Of a stretch of DNA of 64,000 nucleotides, positions 42,419 through 52,457 are shown in pieces (position 1 is the stretch's first letter; each line of letters starts with the position of its first letter). Made by a program: the position numbers and the translations under genes. Source of the stretch: Caulobacter sp. UNC279MFTsu5.1 (GTDB taxonomy: Bacteria > Pseudomonadota > Alphaproteobacteria > Caulobacterales > Caulobacteraceae); the NCBI RefSeq assembly GCF_900114015.1, contig NZ_FORN01000004.1:164595-228594 (forward strand), given 5' to 3'. The notes under the pieces are model-generated. The model made no database searches, was not told the DNA's origin, and saw nothing but the letters and a program-made list of their open reading frames with translations.

Positions 42419-43004
42419 GCGTCTCGAACAGGTCTGGCGGTCCCGGGCCAACACCCCCGATCAACAGGCCCAGGCCTATCTGATGGAGCAACTGATGCAC
42501 GCGCTGAAAGCCCGCCGCCGCGGCGAGATCCAGCTGCTGGCGATCCCCGTCGCAGCCATGACTATCTTCACGGCCATCGCCGGACGGTCGATCCTGGTCG
42601 GCCAGACCCATATCGGCCGCGAGTGGGGCGCCCTGGCCATGCTGGGCGTCTGCTGGATGATGCTGGCGGCGGTGCTGGTCGCCGGCCTGCTGGCCAGGCG
42701 GCCCCCGCGCGACGGATCGCCGGTGCGCCAGACTCTGGAGGCCCTGCTGGCCGCCAACCGCCGGGCGCGGACCAACTACCGGATCTTCTGGTTCAGCCTG
42801 CCGGTGTTCCTGGTCCCCTTGGTGGTCGCGGTCGTCCAGCTGAACGACGTCGGCAAGACCACCGACCGCGACATGGTGCAGATGCTGCTGGTGTTCGGCC
42901 TCGCCCTGGGCGCCAGCGTCGGCTGGAACACGCTGCGGTTCTTCCGGGTGCTGAAGCCGGAGCAGCGGCGGCTGGAGAAGTTGCTCAGGGAGTACGATCA
43001 GTAA
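42408..43004 (+). CDS. Four-TM membrane protein, candidate anti-sigma partner
   Basis: A 198-residue protein with a ~40-residue cytoplasmic N-terminus (ERLEQVWRSRANTPDQQAQ) and four hydrophobic segments (residues ~45-65, 72-96, 126-145 and 160-178). Its start overlaps the sigma factor stop by 11 bases. No ZAS zinc motif (HxxxCxxC) is present, so if it regulates the sigma it belongs to another anti-sigma type. Confidence 0.75.
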   Translation: MEFERLEQVWRSRANTPDQQAQAYLMEQLMHALKARRRGEIQLLAIPVAAMTIFTAIAGRSILVGQTHIGREWGALAMLGVCWMMLAAVLVAGLLARRPPRDGSPVRQTLEALLAANRRARTNYRIFWFSLPVFLVPLVVAVVQLNDVGKTTDRDMVQMLLVFGLALGASVGWNTLRFFRVLKPEQRRLEKLLREYDQ

Positions 43005-43007
43005 GGT

Positions 43008-43052
43008 TGTCATCCCGGACAAGCGCGAAGCCCGCAGATCCGGGATGACAGG
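43008..43052. repeat. Palindromic repeat, GTCATCCCGGA family
   Basis: TTGTCATCCCGGA pairs with TCCGGGATGACA around AGCGCGAAGCCCGCAGA. Related sequence occurs at 60329-60446. It separates convergent genes and could double as a terminator. Confidence 0.75.
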
Positions 43053-43068
43053 CTTTTGTCGAGGGTCG

Positions 43069-43935
43069 TCAGCCCGCCACCGCCCCGAACTTCCCGGCGT
43101 TATAGTCGTCGATCGCCTGGATGATCTCCTCGCGGGTGTTCATCACGAACGGCCCGTGGGCGAAGACCGGTTCGCCGATCGGCTCGGCGTGGCCCAGCAA
43201 CACCACCGCGCCGGCGGGCGCGTCGAAGGCCACGGCGTCGCCGTCGTCGTTCAGCTCGACCAGGTTCCACTTCGGAGCCATTTGGGGCGCGCCCCGGCCG
43301 CCGACCGCGATCTCTCCGGAGACCACGTACAGGAACACCGCCCGCCCCGGGGCGACCGGCAGGGTCACCGCTCCGCCCGGCGCCAGGCGCGCGACGCTCA
43401 TCTCGACGCCGATCAGCGACGGGAACGGACCGGTCACGCCGTCGACCGCGCCGGAGATCACCTCGATCTTCGCGCCGCCGGCCTCGACCTTGGGGATCGC
43501 GTCGCCCTGCAGGCCCAGGTAGTTCGGCGCGGTCATCTTCAGCCGGCCCGGCAGGTTGACCCACAGCTGCAGGATCTCCAGCGATCCGCCCGCCTGCTTG
43601 AAGCTGGCCGGCGACAGCTCGGCGTGGACCAGACCGCGGCCGGCGGTCATCCACTGCACGCCGCCCGGTCCGATCACGCTCTCGTGGCCGCCGCTGTCGA
43701 GGTGCGAAAGCTCGCCCTCCAGGATAAAGGTCACTGTCTCGAAGCCGCGATGCGGATGCGGCCCGAACGGCAGGCCGCGGTTGTGGGGCGGATAGACCTG
43801 CGGGCCGTGGTGGTTGAGGAACAGGAACGGATCCAGCTGCGAGATCGCCGGCCCGGGCAGCGGGCGGCGCGTGGTCAGGTCGGCGATGTCGTCGCGCTGG
43901 GCGGGGTGGAGGCGCTTGAGGGTGCGTGGGGTCAT
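43069..43935 (-). CDS. Pirin family protein
   Basis: A 288-residue bicupin. The first cupin keeps the iron-binding set PHPHRGFETVTFILEGELSH and a Glu/His in GLVHAELS, matching pirin quercetinase-type proteins. The second cupin (LAPGGAVTLPVAPGRAVFLYVVSGE) is metal-free as usual. Function may be a quercetinase-like dioxygenase or a redox-sensing regulator. Confidence 0.92.
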   Translation of the reverse strand: MTPRTLKRLHPAQRDDIADLTTRRPLPGPAISQLDPFLFLNHHGPQVYPPHNRGLPFGPHPHRGFETVTFILEGELSHLDSGGHESVIGPGGVQWMTAGRGLVHAELSPASFKQAGGSLEILQLWVNLPGRLKMTAPNYLGLQGDAIPKVEAGGAKIEVISGAVDGVTGPFPSLIGVEMSVARLAPGGAVTLPVAPGRAVFLYVVSGEIAVGGRGAPQMAPKWNLVELNDDGDAVAFDAPAGAVVLLGHAEPIGEPVFAHGPFVMNTREEIIQAIDDYNAGKFGAVAG

Positions 43936-43947
43936 CTGTTGTTCCTT

Positions 43948-44076
43948 CTCCTCACCCGCATAGCGGGGGAGGTGGCGCGATGCGAATACGCATCGTGACG
44001 GAGGGGGCGCGTGCGGCGGCCGGCCGCCCCCTCCGTCCGCTGCGCGGACACCTCCCCCGTTTCACGGGGGAGGAGA
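43948..44076. repeat. Intergenic palindromic repeat, family 3
   Basis: Arms CTCACCCGCATAGCGGGGGA and CCTCCCCCGTTTCACGGGGG around GACGGAGGG and GGGGCGCGTGCGGCGGCCGG. It separates pirin from the ABC1 kinase gene. A related set of arms lies at 45456-45540. Confidence 0.65.
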
Positions 44077-45447
44077 TCAAACCACCCCCGCCGCGCTCAG
44101 CACCGCCGCCTGCCGCCGGGCCAGCCCCTCCTCCGAGAAGCCTTCCAGCGACGCCTCGAACAGGGCCTTCCAGTTATGTCGCGCCCCCAGGTGCAGGAAG
44201 GCCGCGCCCAGGCCGATGGCGGCGCGATCCATGAACACGAACTCGCGCGGGATCAGCACCGGCCCCTTGGCCTTCAGGGCCTGGCGCACCTTGAAGGCCT
44301 CGCGGCGGCCGTATTCGCCGGGCGGCACGTCGTCGGCGACGCTGCGCACCCGATCGTCAAGCAGCGGGCCGTAGATGAACCGCGCCCAGACGTTCAGCAC
44401 GTCCACGAGGTCGTCGTTCAGATTGGCGAAGCCCCAGCTGCGATAGGCCTCGACCTGCTCGGCGCGGTCGTCGTTGGACAGGGCGCGGTACAGCCGCACC
44501 ACCCCGGCCACGAAGCGCGGCGGAAAGATGCGGATGCAGCCGAAGTCCAGCAGGTTCAGGTGCGCCGCGCCGTCGCTCCCTTCGGGGCCGCCGAACGTGT
44601 AGTTGCCCAGGTGGGGGTCGCCGTGGATGATCCCCAGGTGGGTCATCGGACTCCACCAGGCCTCGAACAGCAGGGCGGCGATGCGGTCGCGGGTTTCCTG
44701 CGGCGCGTCCTTGAAGGTCAGCAGGCCTCGGCCGTCCAGCCAGGTCATGCTGAGCAGCCGCCGGGTCGACAGCGACGCAACGGGCTCGGGCACGCGGATG
44801 TCGTCGCGGCCGGTGAAGAAGCCGCCATAGACGGCCATCAGCCTGGCCTCGCGCTCGTAGTCCAGCTCCTCGCGCAGCCGGTCGCCGACCTCGACGATCA
44901 TCTCGCTGGGGTCGATCGAGCCGTCCATCCGCTTGAACAGGCCGATCAGGGCGCGCAGCTGGGAGAGGTCGCTTTCGACCGCGCTCTGCATGTCCGGATA
45001 CTGCAGCTTGACCGCCAGGGCGCGGCCGTCCGGGCCGACGGCGCGGTGCACCTGGCCCAGGGACGCGGCGGCGGCGGCCTCGTGCTCGAAGCTCTGGAAC
45101 CGGCCGGCCCAGTCCGGCCCCAACTCGGCGGCCATCCGCCGACGGACGAACGGCCAGCCCATGGCCGGAGCGTTGGTCTGCAGCTCGGCCAGCTCGGCGG
45201 CGAACTCCGGCGGCAGCAGGTCCGGCACGGTGGCGAACATCTGGGCCGCCTTCATCAGCGGTCCCTTCAGCCCGCCCAGGGCCGCCCTCAGCGCCTTGGC
45301 GTTGCGGGCGTCGGCGCTGTCGCCGCCGAACAGGCTGTTGGCGCCGTAGCTGACCGCCGCGCCGGAGAGGCCAGCCCCGACCTTGGCGAAGCGCGACATG
45401 CGGCCGGTAAGGCGGTTGCGCTCGGGGTCGCGGGGGTCAGCGGCCAT
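44077..45447 (-). CDS. ABC1/UbiB-family atypical kinase
   Basis: A 456-residue protein of the ABC1/ADCK/UbiB family. VPEPVASLSTRRLLSMTWLDGRG and GIIHGDPHLGNYTF hold the catalytic loop, LLDFGCIRIF the DFG-equivalent. The N-terminal signature KxGQ reads KAAQ (GPLMKAAQMF). TM helices usual for UbiB are not evident, so it is more like the soluble subgroup. Probably supports ubiquinone or lipid metabolism. Confidence 0.9.
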   Translation of the reverse strand: MAADPRDPERNRLTGRMSRFAKVGAGLSGAAVSYGANSLFGGDSADARNAKALRAALGGLKGPLMKAAQMFATVPDLLPPEFAAELAELQTNAPAMGWPFVRRRMAAELGPDWAGRFQSFEHEAAAAASLGQVHRAVGPDGRALAVKLQYPDMQSAVESDLSQLRALIGLFKRMDGSIDPSEMIVEVGDRLREELDYEREARLMAVYGGFFTGRDDIRVPEPVASLSTRRLLSMTWLDGRGLLTFKDAPQETRDRIAALLFEAWWSPMTHLGIIHGDPHLGNYTFGGPEGSDGAAHLNLLDFGCIRIFPPRFVAGVVRLYRALSNDDRAEQVEAYRSWGFANLNDDLVDVLNVWARFIYGPLLDDRVRSVADDVPPGEYGRREAFKVRQALKAKGPVLIPREFVFMDRAAIGLGAAFLHLGARHNWKALFEASLEGFSEEGLARRQAAVLSAAGVV

Positions 45448-45455
45448 GCGGCGAG

Positions 45456-45540
45456 CCCCCTCCGGCCCTCCGGGCCACCTCCCCCAGAGGGGGAGGAGCT
45501 AGCTCGGCGCAGTTGCTCCCCCTCTGGGGGGGCTGTCGCC
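45456..45540. repeat. Intergenic palindromic repeat, family 3
   Basis: Arms CCTCCCCCAGAGGGGGAGGA and TGCTCCCCCTCTGGGGGGGC around a short centre. It lies between ubiB-like and pepF-like genes, same family as 43948-44076. Confidence 0.7.
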
Positions 45541-45594
45541 CTCCGGACCGGCCTTTGGCCGGCCGCAGGATAAACTCCGCGACCAAGGGGGTCT

Positions 45595-47385
45595 TCACAC
45601 CAGCGCCTCGAACTCGTCGACCAGGCGTTCCAGCTGGGCGCAGCCCGCGGCCCAGAACGCCTTTTCGCGCGGGTTCAGGCCGAAGGGCTTGAGCGCTTCG
45701 ACATAGGTGCGCGTGCCGCCGGCGGCCAGCAGGTCCTCGTAGAGCGGGGCGAAGGTGTCCGGATCCTCGCGGCGCTTCTCCATCAGGCCGCGCACCAGCA
45801 GGTCGCCGAACGCATAGGCGTAGACGTAGAACGGCGCGTGCACGAAGTGGCTGACATAGGCCCAGTAGTGCTCGTAGCCGTCGTTCAGCACGACGGCCGG
45901 GCCCAGGCTCTCGGCCATCACCTCCAGCCACAGCCGGCCGATCTGGTCGGGCGACAGCTCGCCGTCCTTGCGGGCCTCGTGGAAGCGCCGCTCGAAGCGG
46001 TGGAAGGCGATCTGACGCACGACGGTGTTGAGCCCGTCCTCGATCTTGCCGGCCAGCAGCCCCTTGCGGTCCTTGGGCGCAGCCTCGGCCAGCAGGCGGT
46101 CGAACACCAGGCCCTCGCCGAAGATCGAGGCGGTCTCGGCCAGGGTCAGGGGCGTGTCGGCCAGCAGGGTGCCCAGCGGCGCGCACAGGGTCTGGTGCAC
46201 GGCGTGGCCCAGCTCGTGGGCCAGGGTCAGCACGTCGCGCCGCTCGCCCATGTAGTTCATGAACACATAGGGGTGCCGCTCGGCGGTGACCGGGTGCGAA
46301 TAGGCCCCCGACTGCTTGCCCGCGCGCGGCCGGGCGTCGATCCACGGCCGGTCGAAGAAGGTGCGGGCGGTGTCGGCGAACTTCGGGGCCAGGGCCTGGA
46401 AGCTTTCCAGCACGATGCCCTGCGCCTCGGTCCAGTCGTAGCTCTTGGGCGCGGCGGCGGTCAGCGGCGCGTTGCGGTCCCAGTAGTCGAGGGTCTTGCG
46501 GCCCATGACCTTGGCCTTCAGGGCGTAGTAGCGGTGCGACAGGCGCGGATAGGCCTCGACCACCGCCTGCTCCAGGGCGTCGACCGCGTCGGCGTCGACC
46601 TCGTTGGCCAGGTGGCGCGACTGGGCCGGGCCGTCGAACCGCCGCCAGCGGTCCTCGACCTGCTTTTCGAAGGCCAGGGTGTTGAGGACCAGGCCTTGCG
46701 TCGAGGCGCGCTCCTCCAGCGCCTTGGCCAGACCGTCGGCGGCGGCCTTGCGGCGCTTGCCGTCGGGGTCGGACAGGCGGTTCAGGGCCTCGGGCAGGGT
46801 CAGGGTCTCGTCGCCGACCTTGGCCTGGAGCTTGGCCAGGGTCTCGTCATAGAGCCGCACCCAGTTGCTGACGGCCGGGCCGCGGTCGACGATGTAGCGC
46901 TCCAGGTCGGGCGTCAGCTCGTGCGGGCGCGACAGGCGCAGGCGGCGCAGCCAGGGCGTCCAGCGGACGGCGGCCGGATAGGCCTTCAGCGCCGCCTCCA
47001 GCTCGCCGTCCTCCAGCTGGTTCAGCTCCAGCGAGAAGAACAGGCTCTCGGCGGCGATGGCCGACGAGCGGGCCCGCAGATCGGCCTCGAACTTGGCCCA
47101 GGCCGGGTCGTCGCGGGCGGTCGAGGCGGCCAAGCCCGCATAGGCCCCCACGCCCCACAGGCCGTTGGTGGCCTGTTCGTACAGCTTGACGCCGCGGTCC
47201 AGCAGCACGCCCAGGCGCTCGGGCTCGCCGCGGGCCTGCAGGAACAGCCCCTCCAGCGAGGCCAGCTCGTCATTGGCGGCCTTGGCGGCGGCCAGGTCGG
47301 TCTCGATCCGGGGGTCGTCGCGACCGGCGTAGAGGTCGGCGAGATTCCACTCGGGCAGGGCGTCGGTCTTGAAGGGCGCGTTCAT
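45595..47385 (-). CDS. M3 family oligoendopeptidase (PepF-like)
   Basis: A 596-residue zinc peptidase. The active site is LAHELGHAVHQTL (HEXXH), with the third ligand Glu in ETASIFGEGLVF. An N-terminal PepF domain covers residues ~100-220. It degrades short peptides in the cytoplasm. ATG 47385 gives the family's normal length. Divergent from the exported hypothetical. Confidence 0.93.
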   Translation of the reverse strand: MNAPFKTDALPEWNLADLYAGRDDPRIETDLAAAKAANDELASLEGLFLQARGEPERLGVLLDRGVKLYEQATNGLWGVGAYAGLAASTARDDPAWAKFEADLRARSSAIAAESLFFSLELNQLEDGELEAALKAYPAAVRWTPWLRRLRLSRPHELTPDLERYIVDRGPAVSNWVRLYDETLAKLQAKVGDETLTLPEALNRLSDPDGKRRKAAADGLAKALEERASTQGLVLNTLAFEKQVEDRWRRFDGPAQSRHLANEVDADAVDALEQAVVEAYPRLSHRYYALKAKVMGRKTLDYWDRNAPLTAAAPKSYDWTEAQGIVLESFQALAPKFADTARTFFDRPWIDARPRAGKQSGAYSHPVTAERHPYVFMNYMGERRDVLTLAHELGHAVHQTLCAPLGTLLADTPLTLAETASIFGEGLVFDRLLAEAAPKDRKGLLAGKIEDGLNTVVRQIAFHRFERRFHEARKDGELSPDQIGRLWLEVMAESLGPAVVLNDGYEHYWAYVSHFVHAPFYVYAYAFGDLLVRGLMEKRREDPDTFAPLYEDLLAAGGTRTYVEALKPFGLNPREKAFWAAGCAQLERLVDEFEALV

Positions 47386-47550
47386 GGCCAACGGATATGG
47401 CCCCGTCGAAAGACGCGCGCAATCGTCGCCTTGGGCTTTCCGCCGTGCGGCGATCGCGCCGTCCGCATTACCGCGAATTAAAGAGCGCGCAGGCGAGTCG
47501 CGCCCTAGGATATCGCCGGTCGGCGAGGGGCGTCGACGAGGGCGAATCCG

Positions 47551-47952
47551 ATGATCAGGCAGGCCGTTTCCGTCGCTCTGGCCGTGGGCCTCGTCGCCGC
47601 GCGGCCGGCGATGGCCGCGGACAAATCCCAGCCGATGGGCTGGCTGGCCCAGACGATCCGCGGCGTCGTGGTGTTCCACGGCTGCACCGAGCGCCTGAAG
47701 GAAAAGTTCAATATCGGGCCGCTGACCGACATCGACATCACCCACATGGACTCGGGCGGCGGCGACCTGTCGGGCGCGATGGACGTGAAGTTCGAAGCCG
47801 TCACCGTCGAGAAGAAGACCCAGCGCAGGAGCCGCTTCGTCGGCGTCTGCCACGTCGGCCGCGAGGGCGAGACGCGGATCGACGCGCGCCTGGTCAGCCA
47901 GAACGGCGGCGGCGAGGTCCGCCGCGTGCCGCCGGGCCGGATTTCGGGGTAA
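47551..47952 (+). CDS. Exported hypothetical protein
   Basis: A 133-residue protein with a clear signal peptide (residues 1-22, cleavage near AMA-AD). The mature part has two cysteines (HGCTERL and VGVCHVG) that may form a disulfide, and a beta-rich ISG-like C-terminus. No family recognised. The following gene is a response regulator with its own upstream region. Confidence 0.7.
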   Translation: MIRQAVSVALAVGLVAARPAMAADKSQPMGWLAQTIRGVVVFHGCTERLKEKFNIGPLTDIDITHMDSGGGDLSGAMDVKFEAVTVEKKTQRRSRFVGVCHVGREGETRIDARLVSQNGGGEVRRVPPGRISG

Positions 47953-48106
47953 GGCCCGCGCCCGATCGTCACACCTCGTTAAGGGCGACCGTTAACGCCT
48001 GACTCACGTCTCCGAAACCCGGTCTTTACCCGGCGCCTGTATCACTCTGAACCAACAAGAGCCCTGTCCCATGTCGGACGCGGCCGGTTCTAACGGGTGT
48101 CTGCAA

Positions 48107-49585
<1,479 letters not shown>

Positions 49586-49606
49586 AGAGCCGCAAGCAGC
49601 GAAAAC

Positions 49607-50383
49607 CTACAAGCGACCCGCATTCTTCAAGCGGAGTTGAACCTCGCTGGCGAAGGCGACCTCCTCGGGGTCGACCTCGCCGTCAGCATCGATCACCTTT
49701 CGCATGGTGCGCATCAACGCTTTTGGGTTTCCCTCCCCAGCGCACATGCGCGCCAGCGCCCGTTCAAATGCGCGCTCGTCAGGCACCCACGAGCGCACGC
49801 GCCTCCGCACCTCATGCTCGTCGAGCGGCTCGTCCGCGCTGAACAGGACGTGCTTGATGATCTCGTCCTGCTCGGCCTCGTCGAATTCGCCATCGGCGGC
49901 GCCAACGAAACTCAGAATGATGATTTCGTCGCGACATGATTGAACGGCCAGAAGTTCGGGACTGCGGGACGCCAGATCGTCCGCCGTCATCTGCCGTAGG
50001 AGCGGGTGTTCGCGGAAATACGCCAACGCGTTTTCGTGGACTTCGCCCGTTGCAAGATCAGTAGCTTCAGCCACTCTGGACGCCATAAACATGCGCATGG
50101 ATCCGCGCATGTGACAGTAGGCTGTCAGCCGAACCTCCGCGACCTCGTGAAGAAGGTTTCGCAAGGTAATGCAGCGCCCTGAAAGTTGCTGCTTGGCGTC
50201 TGTATAGACAATGTGAAAAGCCATTGGCGGCGCAGGCGGATCATCGACTTCGACGAGCATTCCGTGATCGTCAAATTCGGCGCCGGCGACCTTTCGGCCC
50301 AGCCGTTCGGCGCGAACGTCCGACAGACGCCGCCGAAATGCGGCGCGGGCCGTGACGAAGTGATCGATATTCAAGTTGGTCAT
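49607..50383 (-). CDS. TerB-like domain protein of unknown function
   Basis: A 258-residue protein. The N-terminal ~125 residues include PPMAFHIVYTDAKQQLSGRCITLRNLL followed by EVRLTAYCHMRGSMRMFMASRV, resembling a WYL-type small domain. Residues ~150-258 are helical (DEIIILSFVGAADGEFDEAEQDEIIKHVLF, RKVIDADGEVDPEEVAFASEV), the TerB tandem acidic pattern. Lower GC than neighbours. Convergent with tacA. Confidence 0.7.
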   Translation of the reverse strand: MTNLNIDHFVTARAAFRRRLSDVRAERLGRKVAGAEFDDHGMLVEVDDPPAPPMAFHIVYTDAKQQLSGRCITLRNLLHEVAEVRLTAYCHMRGSMRMFMASRVAEATDLATGEVHENALAYFREHPLLRQMTADDLASRSPELLAVQSCRDEIIILSFVGAADGEFDEAEQDEIIKHVLFSADEPLDEHEVRRRVRSWVPDERAFERALARMCAGEGNPKALMRTMRKVIDADGEVDPEEVAFASEVQLRLKNAGRL

Positions 50384-50465
50384 GCTTGCCTCCCCAAAGG
50401 CGAGCTTGAGCGCAACACACGCGAGTGTCGAGAGCCATCAATCGCCTTTCACGCTACCCGGGCGA

Positions 50466-50801
50466 TCAATCTTCGCCTGTCTCGGTCGCCATCGCCCGCC
50501 CACGCCGGCCGAAGCCCTTGCCGCGCGACATCGGCTTGCGCTCGCCCTTGGCCTTGGCGGCGATTTCCTTGAGCTTGATCGTCTGGTTGACCGACATGGC
50601 CTGGCCGGCGCCGCCCTTTTCGGGATCGCCGAACGCGCGGCCGTAGGTCTCGATGCGCTGGGCGACCGAGCCCAGGAACTCGCCCTCCCATTCGGAAAGC
50701 TCGATTCCGGCAAGATCGGCCGTACGCTTGGCGCGCTTGAGGGCGTTCAAGGCGGCCTTGCGCGCCTGAGCACGGGGATCGGGCGGCTTCCTGGCGCGCA
50801 T
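50466..50801 (-). CDS. Conserved hypothetical basic protein
   Basis: A 111-residue protein with a strongly basic N-terminus, a helical middle (ALKRAKRTADLAGIELSEWEGEFLGSVAQRIETYGRAFG), and a lysine/glycine-rich tail. No family recognised; the basic ends suggest nucleic acid or chromatin contact, which is inference. It lies 59 bases upstream of repeat 2. Confidence 0.65.
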   Translation of the reverse strand: MRARKPPDPRAQARKAALNALKRAKRTADLAGIELSEWEGEFLGSVAQRIETYGRAFGDPEKGGAGQAMSVNQTIKLKEIAAKAKGERKPMSRGKGFGRRGRAMATETGED

Positions 50802-50859
50802 CCGCAGAGACTAGCGGGCGTCGGCGGCCGGACGCACGCGGAAAAATCACCATCTCAAA

Positions 50860-51028
50860 CCCTCTCCCATGGGGAGAGGGAGGGACCCGCGCCGCAGGCG
50901 TGGGAGGGCGAGGGGGTAAAACATCAGACGGCGTGCCGGCAGGGCGCCGTGAGAAATCGGTGAGGGTGTAACCCCTCACCCTCCCACCGCTCCGCGGCGG
51001 GCCCCGCCCTCTCCCGCTGGGAGAGGGT
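50860..51028. repeat. Intergenic palindromic repeat, family 2
   Basis: CCCTCTCCCATGGGGAGAGG and CCCTCTCCCGCTGGGAGAGG at the ends, with GGAGGGACCCGCGCC and GCGGGCCCCGCCCTCTCC inside. A sister copy is at 15432-15606. It lies next to gapR's 3' end. Confidence 0.75.
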
Positions 51029-51045
51029 GAAGTCTAGTCGTAGTC

Positions 51046-51315
51046 CTAGATCTCGCCGATGGCCGACAGGTACAGGTCCAGGATCGCGTCCTCTTCCTGG
51101 CGCTTGGCGCGGTCGGTCTTGCGCAGGCGGACCACCTTGCGCAGGATCTTGACGTCGAAGCCGTTGCCCTTGGCCTCGGCGTAGACCTCCTTGATCTGCT
51201 CGGCGATCTCGGTCTTCTCGACCTCCAGGCGCTCGACCCGGTCGATGATGCTCTTCAGCTGGCCCTGGGCGGTGGAGTTGAGCACGTCGGCGTGCGGGGC
51301 GGCGTCATCGGCCAT
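51046..51315 (-). CDS. gapR: Nucleoid-associated protein GapR (DUF2312/UPF0335)
   Basis: An 89-residue helical protein: LKSIIDRVERLEVEKTEIAEQIKEVYAEAKGNGFDVKILRKVVRLRK is the DUF2312 coiled-coil and DNA-clamp region. GapR of Caulobacter binds AT-rich and overtwisted DNA as a clamp and helps replication elongation and topoisomerase function. Its position near tacA matches C. crescentus. Confidence 0.94.
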   Translation of the reverse strand: MADDAAPHADVLNSTAQGQLKSIIDRVERLEVEKTEIAEQIKEVYAEAKGNGFDVKILRKVVRLRKTDRAKRQEEDAILDLYLSAIGEI

Positions 51316-51407
51316 GGCAAGGTCTCGCGAAAAGGCGGGAAACGGAAGGCGCGGAACCTAGTGGCAACGGGCTCCGAGTGGAAGGCCGATTCCCCGGTCT
51401 TTTTGCT

Positions 51408-52277
51408 TTAGCGCCCTTCCACGCGTCCGCGCGACACCTCGGCCAGGGCGGCCAGGTCGGGGGTTTCGCCCTCGCCCGCCAACAGCGCCTCCAGGCCGTT
51501 CTCGACCAGGTCGGCCAGCGGCAGGGCCAGGCCCTTCTGGTCGCCGGCGGCCTGGGCCAGGCGGACGTCCTTGAGGGCCAGGTCGGCGGCGAAGCCTGGC
51601 GGATGGTAGCGGCCTTCGGCGATCATGCCGCCGTAGATCTTGTAGACCGGGGCGGCGAAGATGGTGCTGGTCAGCACGTCCAGCAGGTCGGCGGCCGGCA
51701 CGCCGTGGGCCGCGCCCAACGCCGTGGCCTCGCCCATCGCCTCGACGGCCGAGACGATCATCAGGTTGCCGGCGATCTTGACGACATTGGCGCGGACGGG
51801 GTCCTCGCCCATCGGCCAGACCTTGGCCGCCAGGGCCTCCAGCGCCGGCATGGCCGCGGCCACCGCCTTGGGCGCGCCGGCCGCCAACACATTCAGTCCG
51901 CCCGCCCGCGCTACCGGCGGACGGCCGAACACCGGCGCGGCCACATAGGCCAGGCCCAGCTCGGCGTGCCGCTCCGCCAGTTCGCGCGCGAAAGCCGCCG
52001 AGATGGTGGCCAGGTTGACGTGGACCAGGCCGGGACGGGCGAGCGGCAGAGCCTCCAGCAGGGCGTCGCGGATCGCCTGGTCGTGGGCCAGGATCGATAG
52101 GACGAGGTCGCCTTGCAACGCGTCCTCGACCGTCGCGGCCACTTGAGCGCCCTGGGCGGCCAGCTCGGCCGCCGGCCCAGGCGAGCGGTTCCACACCGTC
52201 ACCGCGTGGCCCTTCTCCAACAGATTCTCGACCATGGCCTTGCCCATGGCGCCCAGGCCGATGAAACCGATGTGCAT
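51408..52277 (-). CDS. NAD(P)-dependent beta-hydroxyacid dehydrogenase
   Basis: A 289-residue 3-hydroxyisobutyrate-dehydrogenase-like enzyme. GFIGLGAMGKAMVENLLEKGH is the Rossmann motif, VNLATISAAFARELAERH the substrate segment, and KIAGNLMIVSAVEAMGEA holds the catalytic Lys. It probably reduces or oxidises a small beta-hydroxy acid; glyoxylate or tartronate semialdehyde type enzymes are alternatives. Confidence 0.9.
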   Translation of the reverse strand: MHIGFIGLGAMGKAMVENLLEKGHAVTVWNRSPGPAAELAAQGAQVAATVEDALQGDLVLSILAHDQAIRDALLEALPLARPGLVHVNLATISAAFARELAERHAELGLAYVAAPVFGRPPVARAGGLNVLAAGAPKAVAAAMPALEALAAKVWPMGEDPVRANVVKIAGNLMIVSAVEAMGEATALGAAHGVPAADLLDVLTSTIFAAPVYKIYGGMIAEGRYHPPGFAADLALKDVRLAQAAGDQKGLALPLADLVENGLEALLAGEGETPDLAALAEVSRGRVEGR

Positions 52278-52294
52278 GGAGGTGCTCCTGAAGC

Positions 52295-52457
52295 CCCCTT
52301 CTCCCCTTGCGGGAGAAGGTGTCGGCGCAGCCGACGGATGAGGGATCGATGGGCGCCCGACGCCCAGCGTGACCGTCAACTGGTCGCGGCGGACGGGATC
52401 TTCAACCCCTCATCCGACCTGCTTCGCAAACCATCTTCTCCCGCAAGGGGAGAAGGG
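52295..52457. repeat. Intergenic palindromic repeat, family 1
   Basis: CCTTCTCCCCTTGCGGGAGA and TCTCCCGCAAGGGGAGAAGG form perfect end arms, with GTCGGCGCAGCCGACGGATG next to the left arm. Same element as 11891-12058. The HAD gene's stop abuts its right end. Confidence 0.85.

Noticed and set aside
47979..47995. A full CtrA site before the TacA-like gene
   Set aside because: Two TTAA boxes are present but 9 bases apart instead of 7, so the match is not good enough to call.
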